From NCBI RefSeq assembly GCF_013284035.1, contig NZ_CP054141.1, positions 1,736,001-1,800,000 on the forward strand: a DNA stretch of 64,000 nt, in the 5' to 3' direction. Position 1 is the stretch's first letter, and the number at the start of each line of letters is the position of its first letter. The position numbers and the translations under genes are program-made. This DNA comes from Flavobacterium sp. M31R6 (GTDB taxonomy: Bacteria; Bacteroidota; Bacteroidia; Flavobacteriales; Flavobacteriaceae). The notes under the pieces were generated by a model. It searched no databases. It saw only the letters and a program-made list of their open reading frames with translations, and was not told the DNA's origin. This document shows, piece after piece, positions 8,898 to 17,926 of the stretch.

Positions 8898-9097
8898 AAA
8901 CTTTCTAATGCAGATTTCGGATTCTACCTAAACTATTTCAAAATAGTGTTATATGTTATAATTAAATTTAACATAATGTTAAAATGTTGTTCTTTTATGT
9001 TGAGAACAGTCGAAATCATTAAAATAAACGTGATTCCCTAATAAAACTTTTGTAAATTCGCCACCTTAAAAGTTTGACTTTAAAACGAAATGAAATT

Positions 9098-9367
9098 ATG
9101 AGCAAAACAATGACAGTCGACATATTGTCGAGTATTAAAGGAGCACAGCCCTCAGAGTCCGTGAACAAATTATTTGATGTAATTAAAAATGCAGTTCCGT
9201 CAAATAATAATTCTTTTAATAATGTCAATCGAAATTGTGTGTCTGTAAATAATTTAAGAGAAGATGTTGTGATAGAGAGTTCGGCTATTGAGAAACAAAT
9301 AATTTTGGAAAACTTCCCGAACAAGAAAAATGGTTTTTTAGTTGTTGCTAAAGTTATAGAAGGATAA
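9098..9367 (+). CDS. gatC: Divergent GatC-like subunit of tRNA amidotransferase
   Basis: This 89-aa protein starts at ATG 9098 (a TTG at 9074 in the same frame is less likely). Its second half, 'NNLREDVV' then 'LENFPNKKNGFLVVAKVIEG', matches the GatC C-terminal pattern 'NVMREDE...NAPxKxDGFxxVPKVIE'. The N-terminal half (about 40 residues, low-complexity 'NNNSFNNVN') does not resemble the usual GatC N-terminal helices, so standard searches may miss it. GatC is the strap that winds around GatA and GatB. The stop is 3 nt before gatA, and the gatB-aspS fusion follows. Assignment rests on the C-terminal pattern plus position. Confidence 0.7.
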   Translation: MSKTMTVDILSSIKGAQPSESVNKLFDVIKNAVPSNNNSFNNVNRNCVSVNNLREDVVIESSAIEKQIILENFPNKKNGFLVVAKVIEG

Positions 9368-9370
9368 AAA

Positions 9371-10768
9371 ATGGATTCTCAAATAAAAAAAATACACCAG
9401 CAATTGGTGTCAAAAGAAATAACTTGTACAGCTTTGGTACAAGAAAAATTAGACTTACTTAAACAAAACACTTATAATTCAGTAAATTCTTTATTAGATA
9501 CTTTGGCTTTAGAATTAGCTGCTAAGGTGGATGCTAAAATTGAAAAAGGGGAAACAATAGGTTTGTTGGAAGGAATTCCTTTTGGAATTAAAGATGTATA
9601 TATGGTACAGGGAACTTACACTACTGCAAGTTCTGATTTATTAAAAAACTATAAATCGCCTTATACTGCTACTGCAATTCAAAAATTATTGGATGCAGGT
9701 GCTATTCCGTTGGTAAAAGAAAACTGTGATAGTTTTGGTCACGGGTCTTCTAGTGAAAACACCATCTTTGGAGCTGTGAAAAACGCTATTGATCCAACAT
9801 TAGTTGCCGGTGGTTCAAGTGGTGGATCTGCAGTTAACGTTGCAAAAGAATATACTGTTTTTTCTATTGGTGGAGATACGGGAGGTTCTGTTCGTCAGCC
9901 TGCGGGTTACAACCATATTTACGGTTTAAAACCAACTTACGGAAGAATTTCAAGATATGGTCTTATGGCTTATGCATCCTCTACGGATTGTGTTGGTCCA
10001 TTGGCTAGATCGGTTGAAGATATCCGAATTGTCTTGAATGTAATGAGTGGGAAAGATCCAAAAGATCAAACTTCAATTACTTCAAATGAAATTAGTGAAG
10101 AGGCAATTGCAACATCAGCTGTAAAAACAATTGGGTATTTTAAAAACTTTATTGAAAGTGACGCTATTGATGCTCAAATAAAAGCTGATTTTTTAGCAAG
10201 TATCGAGAAAATAAAAGCCAAAGGAATTGACGTAAAAGAATTGGATTTTTTCAAATCGGACATTTTGGTTTCGACATACTATACTTTAGCAATGGCTGAA
10301 ACAGCTTCGAATTTGTCTCGTTTGGACGGAACAAATTACGGTAACCGTATTGAAGCTGAAAATTTAATTGAAACTTATGCAGTGACGCGTTCAGAAAACT
10401 TTTCAGAAGAAACAAAACGCAGAATTGTTGGTGGAAACCAAGTGTTGTCTCAAGGTTTTTCGGACGAAATATATTTAAAAGGATTGGCTTTAAGAGATCA
10501 GATTTCTGAAAACTTCAGTAAGGATTTTAATGAAGTTGATATCATTTTGTCACCAGTTACACCAAGTACTCCTCCTAAAATTGGAGACAGTTTAAAAGAT
10601 CCGTTAGCGATGTATTTGTCAGATGCTTATACGGTTGGTTTTAGTTTGGGACAATTGCCAACTTTAACAGTGCCACAAGGAACAAGTACTGGACTGCAAA
10701 TTACGGCAGCAAAAAATAATGATGAATTAGTGTTGAAGTTCGCAAACTTCTTAAAAGATACAATATAA
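9371..10768 (+). CDS. gatA: Asp-tRNA(Asn)/Glu-tRNA(Gln) amidotransferase subunit A
   Basis: This 465-aa amidase-signature enzyme releases ammonia from glutamine (or asparagine) for transfer to Asp-tRNA or Glu-tRNA. The Lys-cisSer-Ser triad is visible: Lys74 in FGIKDV, Ser149 in GGSSGGSA and Ser173 in DTGGSVRQPAG. All three sit exactly five residues earlier than Lys79/Ser154/Ser178 of the Staphylococcus aureus enzyme. It is cytoplasmic and works only with GatB and GatC. It starts 3 nt after the GatC-like gene, and its TAA overlaps the gatB-aspS ATG by one base (TAATG at 10766-10770), showing tight operon packing and probable translational coupling. Confidence 0.95.
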   Translation: MDSQIKKIHQQLVSKEITCTALVQEKLDLLKQNTYNSVNSLLDTLALELAAKVDAKIEKGETIGLLEGIPFGIKDVYMVQGTYTTASSDLLKNYKSPYTATAIQKLLDAGAIPLVKENCDSFGHGSSSENTIFGAVKNAIDPTLVAGGSSGGSAVNVAKEYTVFSIGGDTGGSVRQPAGYNHIYGLKPTYGRISRYGLMAYASSTDCVGPLARSVEDIRIVLNVMSGKDPKDQTSITSNEISEEAIATSAVKTIGYFKNFIESDAIDAQIKADFLASIEKIKAKGIDVKELDFFKSDILVSTYYTLAMAETASNLSRLDGTNYGNRIEAENLIETYAVTRSENFSEETKRRIVGGNQVLSQGFSDEIYLKGLALRDQISENFSKDFNEVDIILSPVTPSTPPKIGDSLKDPLAMYLSDAYTVGFSLGQLPTLTVPQGTSTGLQITAAKNNDELVLKFANFLKDTI

Positions 10769-13700
10769 TGGAATTGGAGCAATTAACTGCGGCTATAAAA
10801 GCCCACGATTTAGAATTGGTAATTGGACTGGAAACTCACGTTCGATTGAATACCAAAACCAAGTTGTTTTGTTCTTGTCCAAATCAAGAAATAGAAACAC
10901 CAAACGAAAATATATGTTCCGTTTGTACAGGACAAATGGGCGTTTTGCCTGCCTTAAATAAAGAAGCAATCACAAAAGCTATTTATTTTGGAAAAGCGGT
11001 GGATTCGTCGTTTAGCAATGAAGTGATATCTTGGGATAGAAAGCATTATGAATATCCAGATAATCCGAAAAATATTCAAATTACACAATATCACAATCCA
11101 ATAATTCCTGACGGACACGTGTCTTGTTATCGAAATGACGGTTCTCAATTTACTGTGAATTTAACTCAGGTTCATATAGAAGAGGATGCTGCAAAATTGA
11201 TGCACGAAAAGAAAATTTCGTTAGTAGATTTTAACAAAGCAGGTGTGCCGTTGATTGAAATTGTTACGGAACCTTGTATCAGGAATATTGAAGATGCTTC
11301 GACCTATGCGCAATACATTCAACGTATTGTTCAAAATTTAGGAATCTCTGAAGCGAATTTGGAGAAAGGGGAATTTAAATCGGATGTTTCAGTGTCTTTG
11401 CGCAAAAAACATTCTTATGATTTAAACCCAAGAACGGAAATCAAAAACTTGAACTCGTTTAAGTTTATGGTGGAAGCTTTAAAAGAAGAAGTTGAAAAAC
11501 AATTCAATTATTTTATTGAGCACAAAGAGTTCAGACCTGATCAAACAACTGTGTTATGGGATGCTGATTTAAAGCAAACCAAAATAATGCGTAAAAAAGA
11601 ATTTGAAGCGGATTATCGTTTTATTTCTGAGCCGGATTTGCCTTTTGTAAATATTAAGGCAGAAATTGAAGCGATTAAAGTCGATACAAGCGCTTTGCCT
11701 TATGCTGTAGAATCTATTTTGATTAACGGTGGTGTTTTGCCTCAAGATGCTAAATTTTTTACAGCAGATAAGTTGCGTTCGCAAACATTTGTTGAGATAA
11801 ATAACGAAATCAAAGATCCTTCATTTGTTGCTAAAACTTTGGCAAACAATATTAAGGCCGAAGATTATACTGAAATACATAGTATTGCTCATTTAACTGA
11901 GATTTTCAAATTGTTTAAATCTGAAAAAATCACGGCAGTTTTAGTTCAAAATGCGATTACGGGTTATTTAAAAGACAGAACTTTTGATTACAATAAGTAT
12001 TTTGAAGAAAATACGATTTCTGAAGATACAATTGAGGAAGTTATTGCCAAAGTACTTTCAGAAAATGAGGCTGTTGCCAATGATATTAAAGCTGGAGATC
12101 AAGGGAAAGCAGGTATTTTAGTTGGTAAAGTTTTAGGTGTTATTGGAAAAGGAGCTAATGGTAAAGTAATTCGTCAGATTATTTTAGATAAATTAGGAGC
12201 TGCTGCTATTTTAGAAAAGAATGAAGCATCTGAGAAAGTTTCTGTAGTAACAGTTGCAGAGAATAAAGAAAGTCAAGAAGAATCGCTTCCTGAAATTCCG
12301 ATTATTATAAAAGATACTTATAGAACACATAAAATTTCACAGTTGTCAGAAGAAAGTATCAATGAAGAAGTGATATTGTCTGGCTGGGTTGCAAGTGTTC
12401 GTGATCACGGTGAGTTGATGTTTATTGATTTACGTGATTCCAGTTGTGAGATTTTTCAAGTGCGAATCAGCAGGGAATCATTTCCTAATATAGATGAATT
12501 AGTGAAATTAAAACCGGAATCGGTAATTTCTGTTACTGGTAAAATTGTTGGTCGTAATGAAGATGATTATAATGCAGGATTGCGTACTGGTAAAATTGAA
12601 TTGGAAACTTCGGTATTGGAGATTTTAAACTTATCGAAAACATTGCCTTTTGAGATTAAAAGAGCGGCTAAAACAAATGAAGCGATTCGTTTTCAATACA
12701 AGTTCTTGGATCACAGAAATGAAGAGGTAAGAAGAGCAATTGTAAACCGTCATAAAGTAATTAAATTATTGCGTGACATTTTAGATGAAGAAGAGTTTTT
12801 AGAAATTGAAACCCCGATTTTAAGTGCGGGAACTGATGAAGGCGCACGTGAATTTATTGTCCCTACACGTAAGGGTTCTGGTATGTTTTATACGTTGCCA
12901 CAAGCTCCACAACAGTTCAAGCAAATGCTGATGGTGAGCGGTTATGAAAAATATTTCCAAATTGCACGTTGTTTTAGAGATGAAGATTCTCGTGGAGATC
13001 GTCAGCCTGAATTTACGCAATTGGATATGGAAATGGCTTATGCAAGTATGCAGCAAATTATAGATTTAAACACCAAAATGTTTAATGAAGTAGTTAAGAA
13101 AATATATGGCAACAAGTGGATTTTACGTCCGTTTGAAGTGATTACATACAAAGACGCAATGGATTTTTATGGTTGTGACCGACCAGATTTGCGTTACGGA
13201 TTGAAAATGCAGGACATTACCAATATTGTAAAAGATACCACTTTCCAAGTATTCAGTAAGCCTATTGAAGATGGTGGAATTGTAAAATGTATCAAGGTTT
13301 CGGCTAAAGAACAAGGGAATAAACGTATGTCTAAAGGTCAAATCGAAAACCTTACGGCTATCGCTCAACAGCACGGCTTAGGTGGTTTGGCTTATATTAT
13401 TGTAAATGAAGATGAATTGCAATCGCCAATTATTAAATTCTTGGGTGAAGAAATTGCAGCAGGAATCATAAAAGCTACCAATGCACAAGTGGGAGATATT
13501 GTATTCTTTTCAGCGGCAGATTATGCTACGGCTAACAAAGCTTTGGATGCTGTTCGTCAAGAAATGGGTAAAATGCTTCACTTGATTAATCCGAAGGAAT
13601 TATGTCCAGCTTGGGTGGTTGATTTTCCAATGTTTGAAAGAACAGATGAAGGAAGATGGACTTTTACTCATAATCCGTTCTCAATGCCTGCGATTTACGA

Positions 13701-14097
13701 TTTAGAAAAGCATATGAAAGGGGATGATGAAGAAATCGGAACTATCATCGCACAGCAATACGATATAATTTTAAACGGTTATGAAATTGGAGGAGGATCA
13801 GTTCGTGCACATAAATCTGAAATTCTGGAAGCGACTTATAGAAATATGGGGTACAACAAAGAAGAAATGATGAAAAGTGTAGGAACGATGCATAAAGCTT
13901 TCCAATACGGCGCACCGCCACACGGAGGAATTGCATGGGGAATTGATCGATTGATGATGATTTTGGAGAAAAAAGCATCCATTAGAGAAGTAATGGCTTT
14001 CCCAAAGACAGGAACCAGCGAAGATTTATTATTTGGCGCACCATCTCTTTTGTCTGATAAAAAGGTAGAAGAAATGAATGTTCGAATTATTAAATAG
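10768..14097 (+). CDS. gatB-aspS: GatB-AspRS fusion: amidotransferase subunit B joined to aspartyl-tRNA synthetase
   Basis: One continuous 1109-aa frame. Residues 1 to about 485 are GatB: 'LVIGLETHVRLNTKTKLFCSC', a CxC...CxxC zinc site, 'VPLIEIVTEP' and the C-terminal YqeY-like helical domain ending near 'KVIRQIILDKLGA'. A short acidic linker (about 486-512) follows. The rest is bacterial-type AspRS: OB-fold anticodon domain from about 530, motif 2 'RCFRDEDSRGDRQPEF' near 733, a GAD insertion, and motif 3 'GIAWGIDRLMM' near 1054. GatB transfers ammonia to the misacylated tRNA; AspRS charges tRNA(Asp) and perhaps tRNA(Asn). His547 in 'RDHGELMF' is the residue typical of non-discriminating AspRS. 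No stop, frameshift or internal start is evident. A product of about 125 kDa would physically link charging and amidation. Confidence 0.92.
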   Translation: MELEQLTAAIKAHDLELVIGLETHVRLNTKTKLFCSCPNQEIETPNENICSVCTGQMGVLPALNKEAITKAIYFGKAVDSSFSNEVISWDRKHYEYPDNPKNIQITQYHNPIIPDGHVSCYRNDGSQFTVNLTQVHIEEDAAKLMHEKKISLVDFNKAGVPLIEIVTEPCIRNIEDASTYAQYIQRIVQNLGISEANLEKGEFKSDVSVSLRKKHSYDLNPRTEIKNLNSFKFMVEALKEEVEKQFNYFIEHKEFRPDQTTVLWDADLKQTKIMRKKEFEADYRFISEPDLPFVNIKAEIEAIKVDTSALPYAVESILINGGVLPQDAKFFTADKLRSQTFVEINNEIKDPSFVAKTLANNIKAEDYTEIHSIAHLTEIFKLFKSEKITAVLVQNAITGYLKDRTFDYNKYFEENTISEDTIEEVIAKVLSENEAVANDIKAGDQGKAGILVGKVLGVIGKGANGKVIRQIILDKLGAAAILEKNEASEKVSVVTVAENKESQEESLPEIPIIIKDTYRTHKISQLSEESINEEVILSGWVASVRDHGELMFIDLRDSSCEIFQVRISRESFPNIDELVKLKPESVISVTGKIVGRNEDDYNAGLRTGKIELETSVLEILNLSKTLPFEIKRAAKTNEAIRFQYKFLDHRNEEVRRAIVNRHKVIKLLRDILDEEEFLEIETPILSAGTDEGAREFIVPTRKGSGMFYTLPQAPQQFKQMLMVSGYEKYFQIARCFRDEDSRGDRQPEFTQLDMEMAYASMQQIIDLNTKMFNEVVKKIYGNKWILRPFEVITYKDAMDFYGCDRPDLRYGLKMQDITNIVKDTTFQVFSKPIEDGGIVKCIKVSAKEQGNKRMSKGQIENLTAIAQQHGLGGLAYIIVNEDELQSPIIKFLGEEIAAGIIKATNAQVGDIVFFSAADYATANKALDAVRQEMGKMLHLINPKELCPAWVVDFPMFERTDEGRWTFTHNPFSMPAIYDLEKHMKGDDEEIGTIIAQQYDIILNGYEIGGGSVRAHKSEILEATYRNMGYNKEEMMKSVGTMHKAFQYGAPPHGGIAWGIDRLMMILEKKASIREVMAFPKTGTSEDLLFGAPSLLSDKKVEEMNVRIIK

Positions 14098-14394
14098 CAA
14101 TTTCAATATCAATGGCAATTTCAATGTCAATGAAAAAATAAAAAAGTTTAAATTTTTCAAATTTCCAAAATGGCATTTTAAAATGTTTGTTTTGGAAATT
14201 TGTGCTTTTAAGGTCATTGGTATTGAAATTGATTTTTGCAATTGCCATTGAAATTTTAAATTTTTGTTTTGGAAATTTTTGTTTTTATAATGGTTTTAAT
14301 TTTAATTGCCTTTTCTTTTTTAATTGCAATTGATTTTTGCCATTGAAATTGCCATCGGAATTATTGCTTCCGGATACTCCTAATTTTGACTTTT
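14098..14394. repeat. Low-complexity intergenic repeat of 'CAATTTCAAT/ATTGAAATTG' units
   Basis: Between gatB-aspS and gyrB the sequence repeats short units on both strands: 'caatttcaatatcaatggcaatttcaatg', then 'attggtattgaaattg', 'attgccattgaaatt', 'gccattgaaattgcc'. Related units return at 14575-14650 after the REP-like element. The many inverted pairs could form hairpins and end the upstream operon. No gene is seen. Confidence 0.55.
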
Positions 14395-14492
14395 TAGCCC
14401 CGACAGAAGGGATAAACCTTGTGAGCCGGTGTTCGGCTCGCAAGTTTAGGAATGATGGCGGGAACGATGTTGATTAAAAGGCCTAATCTTTC
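14395..14492. repeat. REP-like stem-loop element, copy 1
   Basis: The element starts TAGCCCCG and ends CCTAATCTTTC, with a central hairpin GAGCCG-GTGTT-CGGCTC. Copy 2 at 51497-51587 shares both ends and an inner CGGGA-ACGATGTT block but has a different hairpin. It is GC-richer than its surroundings. Confidence 0.65.
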
Positions 14493-14690
14493 GCTTTAAA
14501 TCCTTTTGAATGCAATTTATTGGGTATTCAGTACTATTTGCACTTTTCTTTTTTTACTTGTTGTTACAATTGATTTTTCGCCATTGTTATTGATATTGAA
14601 ACTAAATTTTTGATTATTGCATTGAAACTGATTTATATCATTGAAATTGACATCTTTTGTTAATAACTTAGCCTCTTAAAATTGGAATAA

Positions 14691-16706
<2,016 letters not shown>

Positions 16707-16765
16707 TTTTTAGAGTAACTGTATTTTTATTTTTTGGTTTGAAATTAATAAAAAACAAATAAAAA

Positions 16766-17701
16766 ATGAAAGTTACCATTGTAGGAGCAGGGAATGTGGG
16801 AGCATCCTGTGCAGATTCAATTTCTTATAGAGGAATTGCAAGTGAAGTAGTATTATTGGATATTAAAGAAGGTTTTGCCGAGGGTAAAGCTATGGATATC
16901 ATGCAATGTGCTACAAATACTGGTTTTAACACCAATGTTTCAGGGGTTACTAATGATTATTCTAAAACAGCAAACAGCGATGTTGTTGTGATTACTTCAG
17001 GAATTCCTAGAAAACCAGGAATGACTAGAGAAGAGTTGATTGGAATCAATGCTGGAATTGTTAAAACTGTTGCAGAGAATGTATTGGCACATTCACCAAA
17101 TTGTATTGTAGTAGTAGTGTCTAATCCAATGGATACAATGACTTATTTGGCATTGAAAGCTACTGGATTGCCAAAAAATAGAATTATCGGAATGGGTGGA
17201 GCTTTGGATAGCTCTCGTTTTAGATATTATTTGGCTAAAGCATTGGATAAACCATCTAATGATATTTCGGCTATGGTTATTGGTGGGCATGGTGATACTA
17301 CTATGATTCCTTTGACAAGATTGGCTGCTTATAATGGTATTCCGGTTTCTGAATTCTTATCTCAAGAAGAGTTAGAAAAAGTTGCTGCTGCCACTATGGT
17401 AGGTGGTGCTACACTAACAGGTTTGTTGGGGACTTCAGCTTGGTATGCTCCTGGAGCTTCTGTTGCTTATTTGGTAGATAGTATTTTGAATGACCAAAAG
17501 AAAATGATTGCTTGTTCAGTTATGTTGGATGGTGAATACGGACAAAGTGATATTTGTATCGGTGTACCTTGTATTATAGGAAAAAATGGAATTGAGCAAA
17601 TAGTTGATATTAAATTAAATGATGCTGAAAAAGCTGCTTTCGCAAAAAGTGCAGAGGCTGTAAGAAGCATGAATGCTGATTTGAAAACTGTTTTGGCATA
17701 A
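16766..17701 (+). CDS. mdh: Malate dehydrogenase (LDH-like family)
   Basis: This 311-aa enzyme interconverts malate and oxaloacetate with NAD in the TCA cycle. The Rossmann motif 'IVGAGNVGASCA' is at residues 4-15. Substrate arginines are in 'GIPRKPGMTREEL', the relay aspartate/arginine region is 'GMGGALDSSRFRYYLA', and the catalytic histidine is in 'IGGHGDTTMIP' near residue 174. Length and motifs match the tetrameric Chlorobium/Bacteroidota type. It lies 59 nt after gyrB and is followed by a strong terminator at 17720-17750. Confidence 0.95.
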   Translation: MKVTIVGAGNVGASCADSISYRGIASEVVLLDIKEGFAEGKAMDIMQCATNTGFNTNVSGVTNDYSKTANSDVVVITSGIPRKPGMTREELIGINAGIVKTVAENVLAHSPNCIVVVVSNPMDTMTYLALKATGLPKNRIIGMGGALDSSRFRYYLAKALDKPSNDISAMVIGGHGDTTMIPLTRLAAYNGIPVSEFLSQEELEKVAAATMVGGATLTGLLGTSAWYAPGASVAYLVDSILNDQKKMIACSVMLDGEYGQSDICIGVPCIIGKNGIEQIVDIKLNDAEKAAFAKSAEAVRSMNADLKTVLA

Positions 17702-17719
17702 TAATTTACGTATAAAAAA

Positions 17720-17750
17720 AGAAGGCTGCAATTTCTGCAGTCTTTTTTTT
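17720..17750 (+). terminator. Rho-independent terminator after mdh
   Basis: AGGCTGCA (17723-17730) pairs with TGCAGTCT (17736-17743) around ATTTC, followed by a run of eight T. Confidence 0.85.
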
Positions 17751-17770
17751 GATTTTAATTAATAAATAAA

Positions 17771-17801
17771 TTGGTTAATCTTTCCGTTAATTATATATTT
17801 G
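17771..17801 (+). promoter_or_regulatory. secDF promoter, TTG-N20-TATATTTG
   Basis: TTG at 17771-17773 and TATATTTG at 17794-17801 are spaced by 20 nt, close to the Bacteroidota consensus. The ATG is at 17927, giving a leader of roughly 120 nt with no small gene seen in it. Confidence 0.6.
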
Positions 17802-17926
17802 CTCGGTTTAAAAAAAATGATATAAATCGTGCAGTTCTTTTTTGTTTTTCAAAAATGACGTAATGGCTTATTTTATAGGGTTTAAAACAAAAATAATAAA
17901 TAAAAAATAATTAATTTTTAGTAATA

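Noticed and set aside
8826..9041. Open frame of 71 codons before the GatC-like gene
   Set aside because: It is translated TTTGCG repeat followed by AT-rich DNA; no start context or family pattern.
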